The position numbers were made by a program, and so were the translations under genes. From positions 48,126-112,125 of the forward strand of contig NZ_JABFNN010000033.1 of NCBI RefSeq assembly GCF_013090115.1: a stretch of 64,000 bases of DNA, given 5' to 3'. The notes beneath the pieces are model-generated. The model was not told the DNA's origin, did not search any database, and saw nothing but the letters and a program-made list of their open reading frames with translations. Shown here piece by piece: positions 51,808-60,229 of the stretch; the stretch's first letter is position 1, and each line of letters begins with the position of its first letter. This DNA comes from Flagellimonas amphidinii. Its GTDB lineage: Bacteria > Bacteroidota > Bacteroidia > Flavobacteriales > Flavobacteriaceae.

Positions 51808-53133
51808 TTAAAGCTTGGGCTCCCAACCCTTTTCATATTCTCTTTTCCAGTTCTTCATCGCTGCCCCATCATTGAGGATCTTTCCGGTTTTAACATCAAT
51901 TTGAAGGGTATGTCCAGCATCTTGGGCAAAATTCCCTAAATGACATAGCATTGTGGAAATACTGGCATCTTTGATATCGGCATGTAGTGATTCATCTTTT
52001 CGTATTCCGTTGAAAAAATTCTTCACGTGGTCCACATCCAAACCGCCTATGCCCTGTGTATTGGTAGTTGCGCTGGATGATTTTTCAAACTCCAGCTTAA
52101 TTGGATTGCCTGCCAAATCATAGAGCTTATAAAAATTCCTGCTCAGTTCAATGGTTCCTTTGCTGCCGTAAATGGTAGTTCCCCTTCCGGGCCGTTCCGG
52201 TTTCATGATGCCTCGGCTATGCCCTGTCCATGTGATGAACTTATTTCCGGGAAAGGAGTAGGTCACTTGTTGGTTGTCCACAAACTCCCAATCATCATCA
52301 TAAGTATATTTTCCACCAAATGAAGTTACCGTTTCTGGTAGGTCGACCCCCAATGCCCACCTACTGATATCAATTTCATGGGTTCCATTGTTATGGATTT
52401 CACCTGTACCCCAATTGCGGAACCAATGCCAATTGTACGGATGCACATTATCCCTGTAGGATTCTCTCGGTGCAGGTCCCTGCCAGAGTTCCCAATCCAA
52501 GGTCTTGGGTACTTCAATTTTAGAACCTTTACCAATGGAGCCCCTGTTATTGGAATAGTACGCTTCTGCTTTATAGGGCTCCCCAATAATTCCATTCCGG
52601 ATATCGTTTATCGCCGTAATGGATGTTATGGCAGAACGCTGTTGGTTCCCCATTTGAACCTTTTTGCCATATTTCTTTTGCGCTGCCACCAAAAGGTCAT
52701 TTTCATAAGGGTTGTGACTGCAGGGCTTTTCCACATATACATGCTTTCCGGCCTGTAGTGCCATAATCGCCATGGGCGCATGCCAATGTTCGGGGGTTGC
52801 AATAAAAACCGCATCCACACTCTTATCATCCAACACCTTTCTAAAGTCTTTTTCAACTTTGGGCACATAACCAATATTGGCTTGGCACCAGACATTGTGT
52901 TCTTCAATAATTACATCATCAACATCACAATTGTAAACAATCTGCGCATTGGCATCTTGATGAATTGCTATGATATGGGCCTTTGCCCTACTTCGAACCC
53001 CTATAACAGCTACCCTCAGCCTGTCATTGGCTCCTAAAATATTTGAAAAGCCCTGCGCGGGCATAATCCCCGCCAAGGTCAATCCTGTGGCCCCAAGGCC
53101 AGTTTTTTTAATAAAATCCCTTCTTTTGTTCAT
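51808..53133 (-). CDS. Gfo/Idh/MocA-family oxidoreductase (first copy)
   Basis: A 441-residue oxidoreductase with a Tat signal (MNKRRDFIKKTGLGATGLTL). Rossmann elements are RLRVAVIGVRSRAKAHIIAI and DAVFIATPEHWHAPMAIMAL, with GKHVYVEKPCSHNPYENDLL holding the EKP motif. The C-terminal domain has GTGEIHNNGTHEIDISRWAL. It is different from its neighbour in length and sequence, so they are likely two activities rather than a recent duplicate. Together with the DUF1080 lipoprotein they form a unit that suggests oxidation and cleavage of a glycoside through a 3-keto intermediate (known for DUF1080 enzymes; inferred here). Confidence 0.92.
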   Translation of the reverse strand: MNKRRDFIKKTGLGATGLTLAGIMPAQGFSNILGANDRLRVAVIGVRSRAKAHIIAIHQDANAQIVYNCDVDDVIIEEHNVWCQANIGYVPKVEKDFRKVLDDKSVDAVFIATPEHWHAPMAIMALQAGKHVYVEKPCSHNPYENDLLVAAQKKYGKKVQMGNQQRSAITSITAINDIRNGIIGEPYKAEAYYSNNRGSIGKGSKIEVPKTLDWELWQGPAPRESYRDNVHPYNWHWFRNWGTGEIHNNGTHEIDISRWALGVDLPETVTSFGGKYTYDDDWEFVDNQQVTYSFPGNKFITWTGHSRGIMKPERPGRGTTIYGSKGTIELSRNFYKLYDLAGNPIKLEFEKSSSATTNTQGIGGLDVDHVKNFFNGIRKDESLHADIKDASISTMLCHLGNFAQDAGHTLQIDVKTGKILNDGAAMKNWKREYEKGWEPKL

Positions 53134-53143
53134 GACAAAATCT

Positions 53144-54526
53144 TTAGAGTTCCTTGATTTTAATATTTCTAAATGCTACCCTATCGCCATGATCCTGTAA
53201 CAGGATATTTCCTTTTTCCGCTTCGCCAAAATCCGGCCAGATCTTATACTTGCTCTCGGACACTAGTTTTTTGAAATCATTGCTCATTCGATCATACTCC
53301 AACACCTTCATGCCATTCAACCAATGTTCGATATGATTGTCTTTTGAAATAAGATGGGCAGAGTTCCATTCACCAATCGGTTTTACATATTTTAAGGTAT
53401 CCGCCCTAATGAGATCATATAATGAAGCCAATGTTCTACTGCCTTCATGATTACCTAATTTTGCATCCGGATGACGGGCGTCATCCAGTATTTGGTATTC
53501 TGGACCAATGGCAGATCCTGCTCCTTTGTTCATTTCGGTGTCCACAAAGTACTTTATGCCGCTATTGGCCCCCTCTGTTATTTTAAAATCCAGCTTTAGT
53601 TCAAAATTGTTGTATTGTTTTTCCGTAACAATATCACCGCCCGCTTCTGATTCCCCACCACCAGTGGACAAAACTATGAGCTCTCCATTTTCGATAATCC
53701 AACCTTCCGTAGGAAAGTGGTCCAATTTAGCGCCACGCCACCCTTTTGTGGATTCTCCGTCCCAGAGCAAATCCCATCCACCTTCTTTTTCATGGTGTGT
53801 GAGATGGTTTTTGGTGACAACGGGTTGCAAAGTCGATTTCTTGCTGTATTTCTGAAGGCTATCGGTGAGGATTCGGATGTTTTTCCACCGAATTTCAGTT
53901 CCTGCTTTTTGGTCTTCTCCAATACTATGTACCTGAAGCCCTATAAAACCGTCCGGAGTTGCATCATCTATCAAGTATGATGCTTCCACATCATTGATCC
54001 AAGTTTTGATGGTGTCCCCAATGGCCTCAATTCGGTAATGGTTCCATTGGTGCTGATGAAAAGCTTTTTGGGCTTCTTCATTTCCCACAAGTGGTACCAA
54101 CCAGCCTCTTCTTGCCTCATCATAAATACCTGCACTCCAAGCTCTTTCCGATGGGTCTATCTCTACTTGGTAACCATGTACCCTCCCATTTAGAAATTCT
54201 GGTATGCTATTGCTACGGATTTGAATCCCAGAGTTCATAGTGGAATCAACAAGATAATCCAGCTCCAAAATAAAATCCCCATAGGTTTTTTCTGTTGTCA
54301 GAAAGGTATTTGGTGTGTCATGTTTGGTTATCCCTACTATACTTTCATCATCAATAAGGTACTCTGCATCACCGTTCAATATGGTCCATCCCTCAAGGGT
54401 CTTTCCATTAAACAACGATTGCCATGGAACTTCTTCCTCTGGCTCTTGGTTGCATCCCACAACAAGGGTCGATAAAAATAATGCCCCTATTATGTTGGCA
54501 TTAAAAAAGCGTTTGTTTTTTTTCAC
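53144..54526 (-). CDS. Lipoprotein with two DUF1080 (3-keto-disaccharide hydrolase) domains
   Basis: A 460-residue lipoprotein. I place the start at the GTG at 54526 (MKKNKRFFNANIIGALFLST, then LVVGC); an in-frame ATG at 54631 would add 35 residues that read through a hairpin and do not resemble a signal. Two DUF1080 beta-sandwiches are present: WQSLFNGKTLEGWTILNGDA with SGIQIRSN, and WDLLWDGESTKGWRGAKLDH with NSGIKYFVDTEMN. One DUF1080 family member cleaves 3-keto-disaccharides by a laminarinase-like fold. It starts the operon with the two Gfo/Idh/MocA genes. Confidence 0.85.
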   Translation of the reverse strand: MKKNKRFFNANIIGALFLSTLVVGCNQEPEEEVPWQSLFNGKTLEGWTILNGDAEYLIDDESIVGITKHDTPNTFLTTEKTYGDFILELDYLVDSTMNSGIQIRSNSIPEFLNGRVHGYQVEIDPSERAWSAGIYDEARRGWLVPLVGNEEAQKAFHQHQWNHYRIEAIGDTIKTWINDVEASYLIDDATPDGFIGLQVHSIGEDQKAGTEIRWKNIRILTDSLQKYSKKSTLQPVVTKNHLTHHEKEGGWDLLWDGESTKGWRGAKLDHFPTEGWIIENGELIVLSTGGGESEAGGDIVTEKQYNNFELKLDFKITEGANSGIKYFVDTEMNKGAGSAIGPEYQILDDARHPDAKLGNHEGSRTLASLYDLIRADTLKYVKPIGEWNSAHLISKDNHIEHWLNGMKVLEYDRMSNDFKKLVSESKYKIWPDFGEAEKGNILLQDHGDRVAFRNIKIKEL

Positions 54527-54567
54527 TTGGTTTGTCTTTAGAAATTTTTCAGTTTTTGGATAAGCCA

Positions 54568-54597
54568 AATGCTTCAAGATGAAGCATTTTTTTGAAG
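54568..54597. other. Stem-loop in the leader of the DUF1080 operon
   Basis: AAATGCTTC-AAGAT-GAAGCATTT followed on the plus strand by seven T, 42 bases upstream of the GTG. On the plus strand it has terminator form, but no plus-strand gene precedes it; on the minus strand it would be a 5' UTR hairpin. Confidence 0.55.
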
Positions 54598-54775
54598 ATT
54601 GAGTAGGACGAGCTACCCAACTCCGACACAATTTACTATAATTTCTTTGCTTTATGAATCAATTAAACCACAGCGATTCATAAAAATCACAAAATAGTTT
54701 GTGATATTGAAATGAAATCAACCTTGACCATATATAAAGTGTCCTGTATAATAAAACCTAAATCCAAACCATAAT

Positions 54776-54804
54776 AAAAAAGTGGGCAAATTGCCCACTT
54801 TTTT
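54776..54804. terminator. Terminator after trxB
   Basis: AAAAAAGTGGGC / GCCCACTTTTTT stem with a 5-base loop, 22 bases past the trxB stop; T-rich on both strands. Confidence 0.9.
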
Positions 54805-54826
54805 ATTATTTACTTTTTAAAAACAG

Positions 54827-55795
54827 CTAAGAAACAGCTGTCTCATGACTTTCTACCATGGCTAAATAACGTTCTGCGTCCAATGCGGCCATACATCCTG
54901 TGCCTGCAGCAGTTACAGCTTGCCTATACTCCTTATCTTGAACATCACCACTTGCAAAAACACCTGGTTTGTTGGTTTTAGTGGATTTTCCCTCAGTTAA
55001 AATGTATCCAGTTTCATCCATATCCAACTGACCTTTGAAGATATCTGTATTGGGTTTATGCCCAATGGCAATGAAAAGACCTGTAATCTCTATTTCTTCC
55101 TTCTCCCCAGTCTGATTGTTCACCATTCTTAGACCTTCAACTACTTGATCGCCTATAACTTCATCCACTTCGGTATTGTAACGAACCTCTATATTCTCAA
55201 TGCTATTAACACGATGCTGCATAGCCTTAGAGGCACGCATATAATCTTTACGCACCAACATGGTTACTTTCTTGCAGATATTGGCTAAGTACGAAGCTTC
55301 TTCTGCAGCAGTATCACCAGCACCTACAATGGCTACTTCTTGGCCTTTGTAGAAAAATCCATCACAAACGGCACAAGCAGAAACACCTCCTCCTCTTAAC
55401 CGTTGCTCGCTAGGGATATTCAAATATTTTGCTGATGCCCCTGTAGAAATAATAACCGTTTCAGCTTCAATATGTTTGGAATCGTCAACCGTGATTTTAT
55501 GAATCCCGCCAACTTCATTACTGAAATCGACCGCTGTGACCATTCCAACTCTTACTTCTGTTCCAAACCGCTCTGCCTGCTGTTGCAATTGCACCATCAT
55601 AGTAGGGCCATCAATCCCTTCAGGATATCCAGGAAAGTTATCAACCTCTGTAGTAGTTGTCAACTGCCCTCCAGGTTCCATACCGGTATACATTATAGGT
55701 TTCAAATCGGCTCTTGCTGCATAAATGGCAGCTGTATAACCTGCTGGACCCGATCCGATAATCAATGTTTTAATTCTTTCAACTTGTTCTGACAT
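54827..55795 (-). CDS. trxB: Thioredoxin reductase
   Basis: A 322-residue flavoenzyme that reduces thioredoxin with NADPH. I chose the ATG at 55795 (MSEQVERIKTLIIGSGPAGY); 24 further codons upstream cover a basic region and the promoter. It shows the FAD site GSGPAGYTAAIYAARA, the redox-active CAVC in SACAVCDGFF, the NADPH site GAGDTAAEEA, and the FAD-binding GVFASGDVQD. Length is typical for the bacterial low-molecular-weight type. A -7 box (TACTTTTG) lies 30 bases upstream. Monocistronic, with a terminator on each side. Confidence 0.97.
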   Translation of the reverse strand: MSEQVERIKTLIIGSGPAGYTAAIYAARADLKPIMYTGMEPGGQLTTTTEVDNFPGYPEGIDGPTMMVQLQQQAERFGTEVRVGMVTAVDFSNEVGGIHKITVDDSKHIEAETVIISTGASAKYLNIPSEQRLRGGGVSACAVCDGFFYKGQEVAIVGAGDTAAEEASYLANICKKVTMLVRKDYMRASKAMQHRVNSIENIEVRYNTEVDEVIGDQVVEGLRMVNNQTGEKEEIEITGLFIAIGHKPNTDIFKGQLDMDETGYILTEGKSTKTNKPGVFASGDVQDKEYRQAVTAAGTGCMAALDAERYLAMVESHETAVS

Positions 55796-55825
55796 AACAA
55801 AAATCTTCCTCAATATGTTCTTATA

Positions 55826-55833
55826 CAAAAGTA
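55826..55833 (-). promoter_or_regulatory. -7 promoter box of trxB
   Basis: TACTTTTG on the minus strand matches TAnnTTTG, 30 bases before the start codon. Confidence 0.55.
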
Positions 55834-55951
55834 GGTTTTTTGTCTTGAAACTTACATGTAAAACCAAGTTCTTGAGTTGCTCTTTTTTTCACAAGATGTA
55901 AACAATGGTATTCTGAACCAGAAAACTTCCTGAGGTTTAGTATTTGCATAA

Positions 55952-55981
55952 AAAAAAAGAGCCTTTAATAGCTCTTTTTTT
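55952..55981. terminator. Terminator-like hairpin upstream of trxB
   Basis: AAAAAAAGAGC / GCTCTTTTTTT with an 8-base loop. It probably ends the transcript of the laminarin locus on the minus strand, about 370 bases past the GH17 stop. Confidence 0.75.
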
Positions 55982-56348
55982 CTGATAAGTAGGTCAAGTC
56001 ATGTGGAAACATTTTTTTAAAATCCGCTACAACCAAGGGGCTCAACCTCAAAACCCCTCGGCGTAACGGGAACCTCTTTTGAATAAGACGATTTGGATAA
56101 AGAACACTAAAAGTACCCCTACAATTACCCCATCCTATTTTTTGGAGGTTTGCTTTTAATTTTTAAAAAGCTTTTCGTTCTCTTGAACAAACATAGGATG
56201 GAATCTCCCCATGATACTCCCTAAATTAATCAATGGGGTCTATCTTTTAACGAATGGGTGTTTTGGATCAATGTATGAAATTAGACAGTACGCTTATTCG
56301 ATTCTTAGAAAAATGATAAGCTTGATGAACCTAGATTTGGTTGATTTT

Positions 56349-57236
56349 TCAAAATTTCAACTTCTCCTCTTTGTCCCAAAGCCCCCAAAAGGCTCCTACA
56401 TCCCCCTCTGCGCCTACTTTCCAAGATTCATCAAAAGAAGAGAAATAAAAAATCTCAATATTCTCCTCTTTGGCCCATCTTTGGGTATTGATGAAATACT
56501 TAAGATAATTTTCGTAGGATGGAAAGGCCCCTTCCAAATTTGTCCCCTTACTGGGCCAGCCCGTTTCGGAAATAATCACTTTTTTTCCATTACCAGCTCT
56601 AAGGGCTCTTTGGTACATATCTTTCATATAGAGTAGTGAATAATCCAAATCACAACCTTCCCAAAAAGGATAGCAATTGGCAAGAATTACATCACAGGCT
56701 TCTGTAATCCGAGGTCTTTCCACAAATTCATAATAGGCATCAACATAACCTACAGTAATTTCTGGAATGGAATCTTTTACCAAAAAAATAAAATCCAAGA
56801 GTTCATTCTCAGCCAAATCACCCCTGTACATTACCTCATTGCCTACAGCGGCCAAATCTACATAACCTTCATTGGCCAACGTAATCAATCCCGCAACTTC
56901 TCTTTCATTAATTTTTGGATCATCTCCCAACCAGGCCCCTACCATTGTTTTGATACCATATTCCTTTGCGATTTTAGGAATGATTTCATTGCCATCCGTA
57001 CATGAGAATGAACGTATCCATCGGGTATAAGGCTTTATGATTTCCATTCTTCGACGAATTTGCTGTTCCGAGATCTGGTCTCCTGGTCTTTGCCCTTCTT
57101 CATAAGGGCTAAAGCACAATCCGTGCATACCACTTTCCAAAACCTCTTTGCCAATGGTCTGTAATTGATGCAAAGACTTACCTCGATAATCCAAGGCAGC
57201 TAGCGCCAAAAATTTTTCTTTTCTCCTTGAAGACAT
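56349..57236 (-). CDS. GH17-like beta-1,3-glucanase, cytoplasmic form
   Basis: A 295-residue TIM-barrel of the GH17 type without a signal peptide. The general acid is in AAVGNEVMYRGD and the nucleophile in KVIISETGWPSKG, both matching GH17 endo-1,3-glucanases. Other signs are YGIKTMVGAWLGDD and DVILANCYPFWEG. It would act in the cytoplasm on imported short beta-1,3-glucans, in line with the symporter and phosphorylase that precede it. Order on the minus strand is phosphorylase, GH17 lipoprotein, symporter, this gene. Probably last of the locus. Confidence 0.87.
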   Translation of the reverse strand: MSSRRKEKFLALAALDYRGKSLHQLQTIGKEVLESGMHGLCFSPYEEGQRPGDQISEQQIRRRMEIIKPYTRWIRSFSCTDGNEIIPKIAKEYGIKTMVGAWLGDDPKINEREVAGLITLANEGYVDLAAVGNEVMYRGDLAENELLDFIFLVKDSIPEITVGYVDAYYEFVERPRITEACDVILANCYPFWEGCDLDYSLLYMKDMYQRALRAGNGKKVIISETGWPSKGTNLEGAFPSYENYLKYFINTQRWAKEENIEIFYFSSFDESWKVGAEGDVGAFWGLWDKEEKLKF

Positions 57237-57271
57237 GATATAATTGTATTATTCAAACTAATTCCCCTAAA

Positions 57272-58837
57272 CTAAAGTTCTCCTCTACGACTCACCAATT
57301 CGGCCTTAATTTCTTTGGCTCTCTTTTCACTAAGACTATATCTCCACATTACTATCATTGCCATTGCCGCGGTAGTGGCAGGCACAACAATATCAGCAAT
57401 TCTAAGTCGCGACATGGTTTCAGCGGCTTGTTGGCTTATGTTTTGGTCAAATCCAACAATCTTCAATATAACACCACTCAATATAATTGCCAAAGCCTGG
57501 CCCAATTTTACCATCCACCAATAAATAGCTCCAAAAGTCCCTTCTTTTCTTGGCATTCCATTCTCAAGCTCATCCAAGTCGCAAACATCTGCAGTCATAC
57601 TCATCATTAGGGTAAACAACCCTCCCATACCAAAAGCAAATAATGGGATAGGTACAAAGATGAGCCACGGGATTCCATTACTAGCATCCACACTGAACCA
57701 TGTCATCCCAACACTTTCCAAATAAGGATCAAGAAAATTAAAGATTGAGGCCACTCCACTGTTCAAACTTTGTCCAAAAGCAGTTTGGTTGAAACTATCA
57801 TTAAGTTGGATATCAAAGCCCCACCATTTTAATGAATAGCCTATAATCGACAAAAATGTAGAAATTAAAAAAGCTTTTCTTTTCCCCCACTTTGTTGCCA
57901 TTTTTGAAATAATAGGAATCACTAAAAACGCTGTGATCATGGCATTTAGTGTATTAAACCAGGCTGGCCATGTACCCGCCTGTTCCCAGCTACCCTGATT
58001 CATATAAAACACAATAATGAAGACAGAAAAAGCAGCGACCAATTGAAATCCATTAAATACCAAAAAGGTAGCTCCACAGAGTTTCATAAAAGGTTTGTTT
58101 TTAGATACCTGTTTTATTCCCTTGACCAAATCCTTCAAGTTGGCCGAAAGTGTTTTAAAATTGATTTCTTGTCGATTTTCCATATGAGCTGAATCAATAC
58201 CCCTGCAAAAGAACGCGGGTAAGATTCCGAATGCAATACAAACCACCCCAACAATAACTGCCATGGTCCGGACTCCCTGGGCAGGATTATCAAAAGTATT
58301 TGCATCGGGGATGATGACATATAACCAAGGCACGATCATCCAAGCTATTTGCCCCATGGAGTTTGCCAAACTCATTAGACGGGTTCTCTCATTATAATCT
58401 GAGGTCATCTCATACCCCAATCCAACAAGTGGCGTTGCAAACATGGTATTCCCAACTAGGAATAGAATTTGCAAAATCATTACATACCAAAAATTGAACG
58501 TTTGCGATGCATTTTCATCCAGTTGCCACATCAAAATGAAAAGTATCCCACTAATTATGGCTCCGCCAAAAATATAAGGTCTCCTTCTACCCCAACGAGA
58601 TTTGGTATTGTCTGATATGAAACCCATTATGGGATCGGTAATTGCATCGAATATTCTGGGTAATCCCCCCAAAAGGCCTGCCCAAACTGGGTCCATTCCA
58701 AATGCTGTTAGGATAAATACCTGAAGATAAACGCCTAATACTCCTGGTAAGAGATTAAGTACAAAATGACCTGCACCAAAGGCAGCTTTTTGCCTTACCG
58801 GCACCTTGTCTTTTGCGGCTGTTTTGTATTGTGACAT
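57272..58837 (-). CDS. GPH-family sugar:cation symporter (MFS)
   Basis: A 521-residue carrier with twelve membrane helices and the glycoside-pentoside-hexuronide signature in RIFDAITDPIMGFISDNTKS with RWGRRRPY. LMSMTADVCDLDELENGMPR and EGTFGAIYWWMVKLGQA are further GPH hallmarks. It should bring oligosaccharides (by context beta-1,3-gluco-oligosaccharides) across the inner membrane with Na+ or H+. Flanked by two GH17 genes. Confidence 0.9.
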   Translation of the reverse strand: MSQYKTAAKDKVPVRQKAAFGAGHFVLNLLPGVLGVYLQVFILTAFGMDPVWAGLLGGLPRIFDAITDPIMGFISDNTKSRWGRRRPYIFGGAIISGILFILMWQLDENASQTFNFWYVMILQILFLVGNTMFATPLVGLGYEMTSDYNERTRLMSLANSMGQIAWMIVPWLYVIIPDANTFDNPAQGVRTMAVIVGVVCIAFGILPAFFCRGIDSAHMENRQEINFKTLSANLKDLVKGIKQVSKNKPFMKLCGATFLVFNGFQLVAAFSVFIIVFYMNQGSWEQAGTWPAWFNTLNAMITAFLVIPIISKMATKWGKRKAFLISTFLSIIGYSLKWWGFDIQLNDSFNQTAFGQSLNSGVASIFNFLDPYLESVGMTWFSVDASNGIPWLIFVPIPLFAFGMGGLFTLMMSMTADVCDLDELENGMPRKEGTFGAIYWWMVKLGQALAIILSGVILKIVGFDQNISQQAAETMSRLRIADIVVPATTAAMAMIVMWRYSLSEKRAKEIKAELVSRRGEL

Positions 58838-58918
58838 ATCGTTTGGTTTTTAGTTATATTTTTGGTTTAGTTATTTTCTCGGCATCACCAAAATCAATGG
58901 TGGCTTCTAGTTCTATGG

Positions 58919-60211
58919 CTAATGAATAGCTTCCTGTTCTTTTTTCGAGGGTGGAATCTGAACATCCTTCATCAAAGTCTCTTTATCTCCACTATATGTT
59001 TTCGTAATTGAGTTTCCATTTCTGGTAAGGCCTTCAAATACTCCTTGATCCACTAGATCCCATAAAGCATATTTTGCCCTTCCATCCAGTGTAAACAGTC
59101 CAAAATGGTTCTCGGAACCTTGACTATTTTGAGCATCTTTCCATTTTTCATTGAAAGCCTCAAAATAAAAGCAGGATATTCCTTCCTCATTGGTCCATTC
59201 CCTGATATGCTTGTGATATAGGGCTTCTTTAAATTCATCGGTTGCCTTGGAACCCTTTGGGCCATATTGCCCATTTGAAATTGTGGCCCAACCTGTTTCC
59301 CCAATGTGTATGGGTTTATGCACTCCAAGGCTTTTCATATAATTAGATACAGCATCATACTGCGACATGGCAAAAGTTTTTGCCCTAAGCATGGCCGCTT
59401 CTATTTTTTCCATATCAGAAAGTTGTTCCTCATCCTCTGGCACCCACCAAAACTCTGGGTTGTAATGGGTATTGTGATAGGCATAAGTGTGCATGGAAAT
59501 ATAATCCACAGCCTTTATCAACTTTTCCAAATCTTCTGTATGATAGCTTGAATCCCCCCCACCCCAAGAGGCAAAATCATCTGAGCTGGTAATCCAAAGG
59601 TCTTGGGGCAATTCTCCATTTTCCTTGAGGTTTTGAAGATGATTCACCCATTTTAAAATCACCCATGGCTGTACATAATAGCTTGTTGCCCATTTAACCA
59701 TGGCTTCATTCCCAACTGCGAGAATCTTCACAATTTCAGGATACTTCTTTGCCAAGGCGACTGCCCTTTTTATTTCCCCTTCATTTTTTTCACTTTCCGT
59801 AAAATGATCCGGTTCCATACCTGTCCAAGCATTTTTACAATCTATCCAAGCCCCCAACATTACATACATTTCAAAATTTGGGTCTTCTTCTTTTAGTTCT
59901 TGTATAGCTTTGAGCAAATTTGGAGCTTGCTCTAATTGCACGTTGTAGGTTCTTACTATTTTGATACCCATAGCTGAAAGAATTTTCATATCTTCTTTCA
60001 ATTCTTCAATGGTTGGTTGTATTTCTCTGGTAATCTCTCTATATCCTCCATAGGAAATTGCCAAATATTCGGGGTTGCCTAAAATATCTTTAGCCGTCAC
60101 TTGTTTTTGTATTTGGGATTGGTTTGTACGCTCTTTCTTGTCTGACTCCTTACATGAAATGCAAGTGACCATAACCATTGCAACAACAGTAAATGCAATA
60201 ATTGATTTCAT
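58919..60211 (-). CDS. GH17-like beta-1,3-glucanase lipoprotein
   Basis: A 430-residue lipoprotein (MKSIIAFTVVAMVMVTCISC, cysteine 17 or 20). The barrel has NPEYLAISYGGYREITREIQ, GIKIVRTYNVQLEQAP, the acid in KILAVGNEAMVKWAT and the nucleophile in PIHIGETGWATISNG. It is longer than its cytoplasmic cousin at 56349 because of extra loops (DDFASWGGGDSSYHTEDLEK). It probably cuts beta-1,3-glucan in the envelope before import. It lies 18 bases downstream of the phosphorylase gene. Confidence 0.88.
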   Translation of the reverse strand: MKSIIAFTVVAMVMVTCISCKESDKKERTNQSQIQKQVTAKDILGNPEYLAISYGGYREITREIQPTIEELKEDMKILSAMGIKIVRTYNVQLEQAPNLLKAIQELKEEDPNFEMYVMLGAWIDCKNAWTGMEPDHFTESEKNEGEIKRAVALAKKYPEIVKILAVGNEAMVKWATSYYVQPWVILKWVNHLQNLKENGELPQDLWITSSDDFASWGGGDSSYHTEDLEKLIKAVDYISMHTYAYHNTHYNPEFWWVPEDEEQLSDMEKIEAAMLRAKTFAMSQYDAVSNYMKSLGVHKPIHIGETGWATISNGQYGPKGSKATDEFKEALYHKHIREWTNEEGISCFYFEAFNEKWKDAQNSQGSENHFGLFTLDGRAKYALWDLVDQGVFEGLTRNGNSITKTYSGDKETLMKDVQIPPSKKEQEAIH

Positions 60212-60229
60212 ACCGTTTCTCTTTTGTAC

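Larger units (their letters stand above)
55796..56348. other. 553-base intergenic region, no gene recognised
   Basis: It holds the trxB -7 box (55826-55833), a terminator-like hairpin (55952-55981) and about 370 bases (55982-56348) with no convincing frame on either strand. The latter has imperfect repeats of ACCCC/GGGG words, but I see no tRNA-like fold. It may hold the 3' UTR of the GH17 gene or a small RNA. Confidence 0.5.

Noticed and set aside
54527..54631. ATG start at 54631 for the DUF1080 lipoprotein
   Set aside because: The added residues include the stem-loop at 54568 and put the lipoprotein signal 50 residues inside the protein; the GTG at 54526 gives a normal signal.
55796..55867. 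Longer trxB start at 55867
   Set aside because: The extension covers the -7 box and is not part of normal TrxB, which begins shortly before GSGPAG.
56211..56636. Plus-strand 141-codon frame at the end of the GH17 gene
   Set aside because: Most of it is antisense to the GH17 coding region, and the unique part has no recognisable pattern.
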